DNA of 64,000 bases from Neorhizobium galegae bv. orientalis str. HAMBI 540 (GTDB lineage: Bacteria; Pseudomonadota; Alphaproteobacteria; Rhizobiales; Rhizobiaceae), in assembly GCF_000731315.1 (NCBI RefSeq), contig NZ_HG938353.1, forward strand, positions 2,480,001 to 2,544,000, written 5' to 3'. The position numbers and the translations under genes are program-made. This document shows positions 9,484-16,942 of the stretch, in pieces. How positions within the stretch are numbered: the stretch's first letter is position 1; each line of letters starts with the position of its first letter. Under the pieces are notes generated by a model. That model had not been told where the DNA came from, did no database searches, and saw nothing but the letters and a program-made list of their open reading frames with translations.

Positions 9484-9690
9484 TCAATTCGAGGCAAGGG
9501 TCGTGTAATGGGCGTCAGCGGAAACCGGCGGCGCGAGCGATACGGTGGCGATCAGGAAAGCCGCAACCATGATCTTCAGCACGAAAACAGTCATCAGCAA
9601 GCTCTTGAGCGGGTGGGAGGGGCTCGATGTTTCCATGCGGATCGGGGGCAGCGCGGCAAAGGTCTGGGTCGTCATCGTCTGGGTCGTCAT
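9484..9690 (-). CDS. Small single-pass membrane or secreted protein, unknown
   Basis: 68 residues: an odd N-terminus MTTQTMTTQT, a polar segment, one hydrophobic helix (about residues 30-52, LLMTVFVLKIMVAAFLIATV), then a short tail APPVSADAHYTTLASN. The hydrophobic stretch followed by VSADA could be an internal signal sequence or a membrane anchor. GGAGAG precedes the upstream ATG. A 15-base tandem duplication creates two in-frame starts (9690 and 9675). I do not recognise the family. It is divergent from the SH3 gene. The call rests on the ribosome site and the coherent hydrophobic profile. Confidence 0.5.
   Translation of the reverse strand: MTTQTMTTQTFAALPPIRMETSSPSHPLKSLLMTVFVLKIMVAAFLIATVSLAPPVSADAHYTTLASN
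9662..9690. repeat. 15-base tandem duplication across a start codon
   Basis: GTCTGGGTCGTCATC is followed at once by GTCTGGGTCGTCAT. On the minus strand this duplicates ATG-ACG-ACC-CAG-AC, giving two consecutive in-frame ATG starts for the 68-residue protein. Confidence 0.8.
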
Positions 9691-9857
9691 GGGATCTCTC
9701 CGGTGCTTCTGGCGGGATCAATGGACTGGCGGCGTAAAGGTTCCCTGCCCTTTCTATCTGTGGCGCCCCCGCCACAGATTGCAGAATCCACCCGCATTCG
9801 GCGGAACCACCGGGACATGCGGGTGTTACCCCGCCAGTCAACATGAGGAGAAAATCC

Positions 9858-10490
9858 ATGACGACTTGGTTGAAATGCCCGGAATTGAAGTGGCTGGGCC
9901 TCGGCGCCGTCCTTTCGGCGCTCGCCCTGCCCGCCCAGGCGCAGATGACCACCACGACCGCCTCGGACATCATCGTCCGCTCCGGCCCCGGCCAAGACTA
10001 TCCCGAAATCGGCCTTGCCACCCGCGGCAGCCCGGCGATGATGGATGGCTGCCTTCAGGGCAGCAAATGGTGCCGCATCGATGTCAACGGCATGCGCGGC
10101 TGGGTCTATGCGGAATACCTGACCATCCGCCACAACGGCGCGCCGGTCGCGGTTGAGCAATACCGCACCCAGTATGAAGTCCCCAACGTCACCTACGAGA
10201 CGACGGCCAGCGTCGTTCCGCCGGCACCCGTCCCCGGTCCGGGCGATATCCTGCTCGGCCCGGTCGGCGCCGTCGACGTCGTGGAGCCGCCGGAAACCGT
10301 CATCAGCTACATCGAGGAGCACCCGGTCCAGCCGGTCTATGTGCGCAACGAAGTGGCGATTGGCGCCACCCTGCCGCCAGGCGTCGTGGTCCGGCAAGTG
10401 CCCGATTACGACTACGACTATGTCGTGGTCAACGACCGGCCCGTGCTCGTCGATCCCGGCACCCGCCGCATCGTCCACATCTACGATTGA
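9858..10490 (+). CDS. Secreted SH3-domain / DUF1236 protein
   Basis: 210-residue exported protein. The signal peptide spans residues 1-25 and ends LPAQAQ. A bacterial SH3 domain follows (about residues 28-85: IIVRSGPGQDYPEIG ... GSKWCRIDVNGMRGWVYAEYL), with two cysteines that could form a disulphide. The middle is a Val/Pro-rich linker. The C-terminus (VVRQVPDYDYDYVVVNDRPVLVDPGTR) is a DUF1236-like module. Such proteins are widespread in rhizobia and are assumed to bind peptidoglycan. The start at 9858 is preferred because GAGGAG lies seven bases upstream and the signal peptide begins there. A terminator follows at 10505. Confidence 0.82.
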   Translation: MTTWLKCPELKWLGLGAVLSALALPAQAQMTTTTASDIIVRSGPGQDYPEIGLATRGSPAMMDGCLQGSKWCRIDVNGMRGWVYAEYLTIRHNGAPVAVEQYRTQYEVPNVTYETTASVVPPAPVPGPGDILLGPVGAVDVVEPPETVISYIEEHPVQPVYVRNEVAIGATLPPGVVVRQVPDYDYDYVVVNDRPVLVDPGTRRIVHIYD

Positions 10491-10504
10491 GCATTCCCAT
10501 GAAG

Positions 10505-10528
10505 GGGCGCTGCCTGACGGCGCCCTTT
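10505..10528 (+). terminator. Weak intrinsic terminator after the SH3 gene
   Basis: GGGCGC-TGCCTGACG-GCGCCC-TTTCCC: a six-bp GC stem with a nine-base loop and a short T run. Confidence 0.5.
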
Positions 10529-10699
10529 CCCTCTGCGCCTGCCGCGCATCCGCCCTTCCCAACAAATGCTGTTGATTGTTCAGCCTGTTCGCGCTTTATG
10601 ACATCCGTCAATCTACACTGTGAAATCAGCAAATAAGAGCTTCGGCGCCACGAACATCTGAGCGTGGGGCAAGAAGCCCCAAAGGGAAAGGAAACGCGA

Positions 10700-11215
10700 G
10701 TGTCGCGCGCATCGACGGGAAAGGCCGTCAAGAAGGTCCTGCCGACCATGCCGGCAGTCGACGAGGCCCAGATCGACTTCGAGACCATCGAACTGCTTTT
10801 CTTCGCCTACCGCGATTTCGTGTCCGATCCGGATGCGATCCTCGCCAAGATCGGCATGGGCCGCGCCCACCACCGTGTCGTCTATTTCGTCAGCCGCCAG
10901 CCGGGCATGATGGTCACCGACCTTCTCGATACGCTGCAGATCACCAAGCAGAGCCTGGCGCGCGTCCTCAAGCAATTGATCGAATCGGGTTATATTCGCC
11001 AGATGGCCGGCGCCAAGGATCGCCGCCAGCGCAGGCTCTACCCGACGCTTGCCGGCCGTGAACTGGCTCTCGCCCTTTCCGAGCCGCAATCGCGCCGTAT
11101 CGCTCGCGCCATGGAGGAGCTGACCCCGGACACGCGGGCCTCGGTCAAGGAATTCCTGCGCCACATGCGCGGCCGCGACGAAAGTCTCGAGCCTATCGAC
11201 AGCGACCTGGAATAA
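10700..11215 (+). CDS. petP: MarR-family regulator, PetP-like
   Basis: 171-residue winged-helix regulator. The DNA-binding core is plain: MVTDLLDTLQITKQSLARVLKQLIESGYI (helix-turn-helix), then the wing KDRRQRRLYPTLAGRELA. The GTG at 10700 is chosen because GGGAAAGGAAA lies about nine bases before it, while the GTG 36 bases upstream has no ribosome site. It precedes an OmpR-type regulator by 14 bases, reproducing the petP-petR arrangement known from Rhodobacter capsulatus, where both are needed for cytochrome bc1 and growth. That functional link is inferred from arrangement and family. Confidence 0.75.
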   Translation: MSRASTGKAVKKVLPTMPAVDEAQIDFETIELLFFAYRDFVSDPDAILAKIGMGRAHHRVVYFVSRQPGMMVTDLLDTLQITKQSLARVLKQLIESGYIRQMAGAKDRRQRRLYPTLAGRELALALSEPQSRRIARAMEELTPDTRASVKEFLRHMRGRDESLEPIDSDLE

Positions 11216-11229
11216 GTGGGACCTTTGAG

Positions 11230-11928
11230 ATGACGACACTGCCCCCTTCCGATGATGCGCCTCATCTTCTCGTGGTCGACGACGACACCCGCATCCGCGA
11301 TCTCCTCAACCGCTATCTGATGGAACAGGGCTTTCGTATCACGGTAGCCGGCGACGCCGCCGAAGCCCGCCGCAAGCTCGAAGGCCTGCATTTCGATCTG
11401 ATCATTCTCGACGTGATGATGCCCGGCGAATCCGGCATTTCGCTCACCCAGTCGCTCTACCAGAAGAAGACGGTGCCGGTGATCCTGCTGACCGCCCGCG
11501 CCGAATCGGAATCCCGCATCGCCGGTCTCGAAGCAGGCGCCGACGACTATCTGTCGAAACCCTTCGATCCGCGCGAACTGGTCCTGCGCATCAACAATAT
11601 CCTGCGCCGCAGCACTTCGCCCGATACGCCGAAGATCGAGCAGATCATGTTTGGCCCCTTCACCTTCTCGATCCCGCGCAAGGAATTGCGCAAGGCGGCC
11701 GAGACCATCCGGCTGACCGACCGCGAGCAGGAGATCATGCTTCTTTTCGCGCTGCGCGCCGGCGATACCATTCCCCGCCACGAGCTGATCGGCGATGACG
11801 CTGAGGTCGGCGAGCGCACGATCGACGTGCAGATCAATCGTTTGCGGCGTAAGATCGAGGAGGATCCGGCCAACCCCGTCTATCTCCAGACGGTGCGCGG
11901 CATCGGATACAGGCTGAGTATCGATTAG
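11230..11928 (+). CDS. petR: OmpR-family response regulator, PetR-like
   Basis: 232 residues: receiver domain (about residues 13-125) and OmpR/PhoB winged helix (about residues 138-230). The phosphoacceptor is Asp61 (IILDVMMPG), with acidic residues in LLVVDDDTRIRD, Thr in LLTARAE, and the conserved Lys in DDYLSKPFDPREL. The C-terminal wing reads TIDVQINRLRRKIEEDP ... VRGIGYRL. It sits between the MarR gene and a histidine kinase in one transcription unit. Family and neighbours suggest PetR, which in R. capsulatus is required for bc1-dependent growth. The petABC operon lies 27 kb away here. Confidence 0.85.
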   Translation: MTTLPPSDDAPHLLVVDDDTRIRDLLNRYLMEQGFRITVAGDAAEARRKLEGLHFDLIILDVMMPGESGISLTQSLYQKKTVPVILLTARAESESRIAGLEAGADDYLSKPFDPRELVLRINNILRRSTSPDTPKIEQIMFGPFTFSIPRKELRKAAETIRLTDREQEIMLLFALRAGDTIPRHELIGDDAEVGERTIDVQINRLRRKIEEDPANPVYLQTVRGIGYRLSID

Positions 11929-11961
11929 CCGAAGAGACCCGGCACAGGCTGAAGGCGCAGG

Positions 11962-13341
11962 ATGGCACTTTTCGACTCTCTGAAGCGTGACATGGACCGG
12001 CTCACTTTGCCGGGCTGGCGGCCGATGACCCGTTGGCTGCGCCGCCGCCTGCCGACCGGGCTCTACACCCGCTCGCTTTTGATCGTCATCCTGCCGATGC
12101 TGCTGCTGCAGGGTGTCGTCGCCTCCGTCTTCATGGAACGGCACTGGCGTATGGTCACCGAACGCCTGTCGGAAAGCACCGTCCGCGATATCGCCGGCAT
12201 TATCGAAGTGATCCAGGCCTATCCCCAGGATAGCAACTATGATGCCGTCAGCCGCATCGCCAGTGACACACTGAACCTCACCATCGCGATCGAGGAAAAC
12301 GGCCAGCTGCCGCCGCCCCGCTCCCGCCCCTTCTTCGCCATCCTCGACGATATCCTAGCCGAGCAGATCACCCGCCAGATCAAGATGCCCTTCTGGATCG
12401 ATACGGTGGGCGACAGCCGGCTCGTCGAGATCCGCATCAAGTTCGACACCAGGGTGCTGCGCGTTTTCGTCCGCCGCGGCTCCACCTATGCCTCGAACAC
12501 CCACATCTTCCTCGTCTGGATGATCGGCGCCGCCGTCGTTCTGGTGATCATCTCTATCCTTTTCCTGCGCGGCCAGATCCGGCCGATCCTGACGCTTGCG
12601 AGCGCTGCCGAGAGCTTCGGCAAGGGGCAGAAGACTGATGGCTTTTCGCCGCGCGGCGCTGAAGAAATCCGCCGCGCCGGCCTTGCCTTCATCCAGATGC
12701 GCGAACGCATCGAGCGGCAGATGGAGCAGCGCACCGCCATGCTCGCCGGCATCAGCCACGACTTGAGGACCATCCTCACCCGCTTCAAGCTGCAGCTGGC
12801 GCTCGCCGGCAACAAGCCGGAACTGGCCGGCATGGGCCAGGACGTCGACGATATGCAGTCGATGTTGGAAGGTTATCTCGCCTTCGCCAAAGGCGAAGCC
12901 GAAGAGGACTTTGGCGAGCTGCGTCTAAGTGAGCTGCTGGAAAAGCTGTGCCTGGAATTTACCCTGCATGGCAAGACCATGACCTACGAGATCGACGGCG
13001 AGGACGAGATCGCCGTGCGCCCCAACGCCTTCACCCGGCTGGTCGCCAACCTCGTGTCCAACAGCGAGCGCTACGCCAAATCGCTGCATGTGGATGCGCG
13101 GCACAGCGCCAAGTGGCTGACGCTGACACTCGACGACGACGGCCCCGGCATTCCGGCAGGGTCGCGCGAGGACGTCTTCAAGCCTTTCTATCGTCTCGAC
13201 GAGGCCCGCAACCTCAACTCGTCCGGCACCGGCCTCGGCCTGGCGATCGCTCGCGACATCGCCCGCGCCCATGGCGGCAACGTCACCCTCGCCGACAGCC
13301 CGCGGGGCGGCTTGCGCGCCGTCGTGCGCGTCCCCGCCTGA
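11962..13341 (+). CDS. EnvZ-like sensor histidine kinase
   Basis: 459-residue inner-membrane sensor kinase, almost certainly the partner of the preceding response regulator. There are two membrane helices (about residues 37-56 and 178-198) around a periplasmic domain of roughly 120 residues, then HAMP (about residues 199-250). The dimerisation domain carries phospho-His266 in GISHDLRTILTRFKLQ. The ATPase domain has the N box (VANLVSNSERYAK), G1 DDGPGIP, an F box and G2 GTGLGLAIARDIARAHGG. All catalytic motifs are intact. It lies 33 bases after petR. The periplasmic domain gives no clue to its signal. Confidence 0.9.
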   Translation: MALFDSLKRDMDRLTLPGWRPMTRWLRRRLPTGLYTRSLLIVILPMLLLQGVVASVFMERHWRMVTERLSESTVRDIAGIIEVIQAYPQDSNYDAVSRIASDTLNLTIAIEENGQLPPPRSRPFFAILDDILAEQITRQIKMPFWIDTVGDSRLVEIRIKFDTRVLRVFVRRGSTYASNTHIFLVWMIGAAVVLVIISILFLRGQIRPILTLASAAESFGKGQKTDGFSPRGAEEIRRAGLAFIQMRERIERQMEQRTAMLAGISHDLRTILTRFKLQLALAGNKPELAGMGQDVDDMQSMLEGYLAFAKGEAEEDFGELRLSELLEKLCLEFTLHGKTMTYEIDGEDEIAVRPNAFTRLVANLVSNSERYAKSLHVDARHSAKWLTLTLDDDGPGIPAGSREDVFKPFYRLDEARNLNSSGTGLGLAIARDIARAHGGNVTLADSPRGGLRAVVRVPA

Positions 13342-13358
13342 TCGTTGGCGAGGAACCG

Positions 13359-13940
13359 ATGCCGATCGACCTTTCCGAGATGTCCTGGCTGAACCCGCCA
13401 CCCGAAAGCCGCGAGGAGGACGGCCGCCTGATCGCCCGCTCCGGCCTGGAAACCGATTTCTGGCAGGGCACCTATTACGGGTTTCATCGCGACAGCGGCC
13501 ACTTCCTCCATCGGACGCAAAAGGGCGACTTCACCGCCGAAACCTCCTTCGTCGGGAGGTACGAGGCGCTCTACGACCAGGCCGGGCTGATGATCCGCCA
13601 TGACGAAAAACGCTGGATGAAATGCGGCATCGAATTCACCGATGGCGCCCGCCATTTCAGCGTCGTGGTGACCAACGGCCATTCCGACTGGTCCGCCTTC
13701 CGGCTCACCGACGACTTCAAGGAGATCTTCGTCCGCGTCACCCGCATGGGCGACGCCCTCTTCGTCCAGTACAGAACCGACACGCAGCCGGACTGGCGGA
13801 TGGCGCGGCTCGCTTATTTCCCGCCTGCACTCACCGAACTCTCCGTCGGTCTGACCTTCTGCTCGCCGCAGCGCGCCGGCTTCGAGGTGGAATTCCGGTC
13901 GTTCAGCCTCAGTGACGTCGAGAGCCGCGATATCCACTGA
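13359..13940 (+). CDS. DUF1349 (regulation of enolase-like) protein
   Basis: 193-residue protein with the concanavalin-like DUF1349 jelly-roll: WLNPPPESREEDGRL, the WQGTYYGF strand, FVGRYEALYDQAGLMIRHDEKRWMK, SVVVTNGHSDWS, and the ending FCSPQRAGFEVEF. Yeast Ree1 is the only named relative; most bacterial members have no known role and may bind carbohydrates. GGCGAGGA precedes the ATG at 13359. It begins 17 bases after the kinase gene and may be cotranscribed with it, although a functional link is not evident. Confidence 0.85.
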   Translation: MPIDLSEMSWLNPPPESREEDGRLIARSGLETDFWQGTYYGFHRDSGHFLHRTQKGDFTAETSFVGRYEALYDQAGLMIRHDEKRWMKCGIEFTDGARHFSVVVTNGHSDWSAFRLTDDFKEIFVRVTRMGDALFVQYRTDTQPDWRMARLAYFPPALTELSVGLTFCSPQRAGFEVEFRSFSLSDVESRDIH

Positions 13941-13965
13941 CGATTTGCTGCGCACCAGCACTCGG

Positions 13966-14307
13966 TTACATCAGCTTCCGGCCGTTCGGCACTGGCTGCT
14001 CGACCGCGGCAAGCACGATTGCGCCATTTTCGTCCTCGAAGCCGAGGGTCAGCACTTCCGAGCGGAACGGGCCGATCTGCCGCGGCGGAAAATTGACGAC
14101 GCCAAGCACCTGCCGTCCGACCAGCGTTTCCGGCGTATAATGTACGGTGATCTGCGCCGACGATTTCTTGATGCCGATCTCGGGACCGAAATCGATCTTC
14201 AGCTTGAACGCCGGCTTGCGGGCCTCCGGAAAAGCCTCGACCTCGACGATCGTGCCGACGCGGATGTCCACCTTTTCGAAGTCGGAATAGGTAATCTCTT
14301 CAGCCAT
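13966..14307 (-). CDS. csaA: CsaA-type tRNA-binding protein
   Basis: 113-residue stand-alone tRNA-binding domain (OB fold), the same module found at the C-terminus of bacterial MetRS and in Trbp111. The family signature is clear: [25 protein letters not shown], a KLKIDFG strand, SSAQITVHY, and the tail [17 protein letters not shown] ... NGRKLM. CsaA of Bacillus is described as a secretion-related chaperone and binds tRNA; the role in proteobacteria is uncertain. It starts 10 bases after proC, so it is the last gene of a ybjN-proC-csaA unit. Confidence 0.88.
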   Translation of the reverse strand: MAEEITYSDFEKVDIRVGTIVEVEAFPEARKPAFKLKIDFGPEIGIKKSSAQITVHYTPETLVGRQVLGVVNFPPRQIGPFRSEVLTLGFEDENGAIVLAAVEQPVPNGRKLM

Positions 14308-14317
14308 TCGAATTCAC

Positions 14318-15136
14318 TCAGGCGCCGAGTTCTTCGGCTCTGCCGCGGGCAGCCGCGATCGCCTTGTCGAACAGCGGCTGCATGCCGTCGTCGGCCATCA
14401 GCACGGCAAGTGCCGCGGCCGTCGTGCCGTTCGGCGAGGTGACGTTCTGGCGAAGCCGGGACGCCTCGTCAGTGGACTGGTGGAGGAGCTCACCGGCACC
14501 CGAGACGGTTTCCCTCGCGAGGCGCATGGCGAGGTCCGCCGGCAGGCCCGCTTTCCGGCCCGCTTCCGCCATGCACTCCACGAGATAGAACACATAGGCC
14601 GGGCCGCTGCCCGAAACGGCGGTCACCGCGTCGATATCCGCTTCGCTCGCAACCCACTCCACAGGCCCGCTGACCTTGAGCAAGGATTGCACCGCTTCGC
14701 GCTGGGCTTCAGTGGCCCTGGGATTGGCATAGGCGCCGGTGACGCCGCGGCCGATCATGGCAGGCGTGTTCGGCATGGCACGCACCATGGCGGCTTCGCC
14801 GAGATGCTTTTCGAGATAGGCGAGCGTCTTGCCGGCCGCGACCGAAACGACGACCGTGCCGGGGCCGACAACCGGCTTCAAGGGCGGCAGGACGGCATCC
14901 ATCAGCTGCGGTTTGACCGCGAGAAACAGGATATCGGCGGACGCATCGTCGGGCAACGTGGTGAAGTGATGGGCACCGGCCTCGGACATCATCGTTTTCA
15001 TGGCATCGGAAGGCGATGGGTCGATGACCGTTACGGACGCGCCAGGCACGCCCTTTTTCAGCCAGCCGGACAGCATGGCGCCGCCCATATTGCCGGCGCC
15101 GACCAGAATGATGGATCCCAACTGACCAGAGGCCAT
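14318..15136 (-). CDS. proC: Pyrroline-5-carboxylate reductase
   Basis: 272-residue cytosolic enzyme reducing pyrroline-5-carboxylate to proline with NAD(P)H. The Rossmann nucleotide loop is IILVGAGNMGGAMLSGWLKKG; the P5CR signature is seen in AVSGSGPAYVFYLVECMAEAG and the later TVSGAGELLHQS ... LRQNVTSPNGTTAAAL. Length is normal. The ATG at 15136 is chosen because its A is also the last base of the upstream ybjN stop (TGATG), implying translational coupling. Longer starts would run back into ybjN. Confidence 0.93.
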   Translation of the reverse strand: MASGQLGSIILVGAGNMGGAMLSGWLKKGVPGASVTVIDPSPSDAMKTMMSEAGAHHFTTLPDDASADILFLAVKPQLMDAVLPPLKPVVGPGTVVVSVAAGKTLAYLEKHLGEAAMVRAMPNTPAMIGRGVTGAYANPRATEAQREAVQSLLKVSGPVEWVASEADIDAVTAVSGSGPAYVFYLVECMAEAGRKAGLPADLAMRLARETVSGAGELLHQSTDEASRLRQNVTSPNGTTAAALAVLMADDGMQPLFDKAIAAARGRAEELGA

Positions 15137-15636
15137 CAGCACTCGCCCACAGTTTCGAACAGAACGGCTTCCATGGCGGCCTTCGCCTCCATGCCCGACC
15201 ATACGACAAACTGGAACGCCTGATAATAGGATTCGCAGGCATCGAGCGCACTCGAAAGCAGCACTTCGACCTGCTGGTTGTTGGGCTCGGCGCCGCCGGC
15301 CAAAAGCAGCGACTGCCGGAAGATGACCACGTCTTCCTGACGCCATACGTCGAAATGGCCCATCAGCACCTGCCCGTTGACATGGCTCAGCAGGCGGATG
15401 ACCTCGTTGACCCGGGCGTCGGGAATCTTGATGTCGAAAGCGCAGGCGAGATGCAGCGCTTCGAACTCCTCCATCCAGGAGAAGGAAACATGGTAGTCCG
15501 TCCAGCGGCCTTCCACGGTCATGGCGATCTCGTCTTCACCCGACCGTTCGAACGTCCAGTCGTTCGAGGCAGCAACGAATTCGATCATATCGACCGGATT
15601 CGACTGGCGTTCGATTTCCATTTCCATAAGCGTCAT
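15136..15636 (-). CDS. YbjN-domain protein
   Basis: 166-residue protein of the YbjN superfamily, a type III secretion chaperone-like fold. Landmarks are NPVDMIEFVAASNDWTFERSGEDEIAMTVEG, then YHVSFSWMEEFEALHLACAFDIKIP, the INxLLSHVN-like VIRLLSHVNGQVLMGHFDVW and the helix YYQAFQFVVW. E. coli YbjN affects motility and stress phenotypes, but no mechanism is established. In rhizobia and relatives it is regularly placed before proC, as here, with overlapping stop and start. The start at 15636 is favoured by AAGGTG seven bases upstream; longer frames lack a site. Confidence 0.88.
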   Translation of the reverse strand: MTLMEMEIERQSNPVDMIEFVAASNDWTFERSGEDEIAMTVEGRWTDYHVSFSWMEEFEALHLACAFDIKIPDARVNEVIRLLSHVNGQVLMGHFDVWRQEDVVIFRQSLLLAGGAEPNNQQVEVLLSSALDACESYYQAFQFVVWSGMEAKAAMEAVLFETVGEC

Positions 15637-16009
15637 GCGGCACCTTCTTGACCGGAATGAATGCGAATTCGTGCGGTAAAACGCCAAAAACACGCGAACA
15701 CTAACCGGGAACAACACTGTCGATGATCGTCCGACGCTTCCAGAATAACGCAGTCACCCTGTCTGGAGCTTACAAAGCCGTTTCGAATCATCCTTTAAAA
15801 TCAGTGTACCTAGACGGAGTCCGGCTGCCAGCCCCTCCACTGGTTTTTACATGGGCAAAACTCGAAACATGTTCGCAGCGGAGATCAGAACGGAGTCATA
15901 AGCGACTCTGGACACTGGCTTTTTTGAATGTGTCCACAGGGCGTCATTTTTTCGCTTCAACACCTGCGCCCGCGCCGAAAATCTGTTCGGCACGGTTCGA
16001 TCGGAGAGC

Positions 16010-16065
16010 CCACACGAATGCGGAACCTCATTTTGTTGAGTATGTGTGGCTCCGCATTCGCGTGG
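16010..16065. repeat. 15-bp inverted repeat with an alternative partner
   Basis: Arms at 16010-16024 (CCACACGAATGCGGA) and 16051-16065 (TCCGCATTCGCGTGG) match at 14 of 15 positions around a 26-base loop. The loop also holds GTGTGG (16044-16049), which can pair with the first six bases of the left arm instead, so two mutually exclusive foldings exist. Confidence 0.75.
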
Positions 16066-16367
16066 CCTTCGGCGTTCTTTCGAGGCTTCCGGCCCCTACA
16101 GGTGATCATCTCGCCTCGCTGCGTGGCTTCATTGGCGACTTCCTTTCGGGAAATCCTGCCACTTGCACGGCTCAACCGAACCGGACATGGCTGTCCGGGG
16201 GAGGCTTGATAGGAAGGCTTGCCTTTCAGCCCACCCTCCATGGCTTTCACCTCTTCCACCATCCCCGCACGTTACGGTTTTGATGAAAGCGCCGGCCTCC
16301 GCCTGCCCGCGAACGTCTCGCGAAACACTCCGGCGACGGAAGCGGGAGGATTGTAGGCATGGGTTGG

Positions 16368-16400
16368 AAGGGCGGGGAAGGTATTGGGTACGCCCTTTTT
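16368..16400 (+). terminator. Orphan plus-strand intrinsic terminator
   Basis: AAGGGCG (16368-16374) pairs with CGCCCTT (16391-16397), and the T run continues as TTTC. The neighbouring protein genes are on the other strand. Confidence 0.55.
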
Positions 16401-16420
16401 CTTTCCCCATGGGAAGAGAA

Positions 16421-16455
16421 AGAAAAACAGCACCTTAGCTGACAAGCTAAGTGCT
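16421..16455 (-). terminator. Intrinsic terminator after ubiK
   Basis: Read on the minus strand, AGCACTTAGCT-TGTC-AGCTAAGGTGCT forms an 11-bp stem with one bulged base, followed by GTTTTTCTTT. It lies 45 bases past the ubiK stop. Confidence 0.85.
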
Positions 16456-16498
16456 AGATTCTACGCAAGAGAGGCAGATCGTCCCCGGGAAACGCAGA

Positions 16499-16753
16499 TC
16501 ACTGCGCCGAGAGCTTGGCTTCCAGCGCCTCGATCCGTGCCTTCAGCGCTTCGTTTTCGTCGCGGGCGCGGGCTGCCATTTCGCGGACGGCCTCGAATTC
16601 CTCGCGCTTGACGATATCCATGCTGTTGAGGAACCGCTCGGCCTGGGCGTGAAATGCGGTTTCGACCTCCTTGCGCACCCCTTGGGCGGCGCCGGCGGCA
16701 TCGGTCATCAGCCGCGCGAAGTCGTCGAGAATGCGGTTCGTGCCGGTTGCCAT
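16499..16753 (-). CDS. ubiK: UbiK-family accessory factor (YqiC/BMFP)
   Basis: 84-residue helical protein. The N-terminal half (RILDDFARLMTDAAGAAQGVRKEVETAF) matches the amphipathic helix of UbiK/BMFP proteins, which bind membrane and the ubiquinone assembly partner UbiJ. The C-terminal half, about residues 50-84 (MDIVKREEFEAVREMAARARDENEALKARIEALEAKL), is a trimerising coiled coil with heptads. In E. coli UbiK helps aerobic ubiquinone synthesis. The Brucella relative BMFP is fusogenic in vitro. It is divergent from lgt and ends at a strong terminator. The symbol is by family, not direct evidence. Confidence 0.82.
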   Translation of the reverse strand: MATGTNRILDDFARLMTDAAGAAQGVRKEVETAFHAQAERFLNSMDIVKREEFEAVREMAARARDENEALKARIEALEAKLSAQ

Positions 16754-16942
16754 GGTTCTGAACTCCCATATCGTCTGGCCGGCAATCCGGCCGGCGAATG
16801 TCCATAGGGTTCAAGTAGGGCCTGTGCGGGCCGCTTGCAAGCATCATCCACCGTTCGCATGAGCACTCGCTTAGATTCACCTTGACCGTCGATGGCCGCA
16901 ACGCCATGTTCCGCGCAATGCCGTTAGGTTGGACCCTGTAAT

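Larger units (their letters stand above)
16010..16400 (+). ncRNA. Candidate structured RNA locus
   Basis: Successive hairpins at 16010-16065, 16181-16198 and 16212-16227 are followed by an intrinsic terminator at 16368-16400 on the plus strand. No plus-strand protein gene ends anywhere between 13940 and here, so the terminator has no other obvious client. I do not recognise it as 6S, SRP, RNase P or tmRNA. The 5' end is unknown, and the transcript could be much shorter than this span. Confidence 0.3.
15637..16498. other. 862-base stretch without a protein gene, rich in hairpins
   Basis: Between ybjN and ubiK (both minus strand) I find no convincing protein gene. What is visible: TGGACAC/GTGTCCA inverted repeat (15909-15936), a 15-bp near-perfect hairpin (16010-16065), a 7-bp CCGGACA/TGTCCGG hairpin (16181-16198), a GGAAGGC/GCCTTTC hairpin (16212-16227), a plus-strand intrinsic terminator (16368-16400) and the ubiK terminator (16421-16455). 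A 27-codon frame at 16359-16442 has GGGAGGA eight bases upstream but overlaps the terminator. The density of structure and the plus-strand terminator suggest an RNA gene. Confidence 0.5.

Noticed and set aside
15770..15800. TTCGAATC sequence resembling a tRNA or tmRNA T loop
   Set aside because: No matching stem or acceptor is visible around it; no tRNA was found in the window.
15723..16283. 186-residue open frame on the plus strand
   Set aside because: No ribosome site, odd composition without a domain or signal, and it runs through hairpins; treated as non-coding.
16359..16442. 27-codon ORF with GGGAGGA upstream
   Set aside because: It overlaps the terminator hairpin at 16368-16400, and the peptide has no recognisable feature. 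Possible but not supported enough for a gene call.
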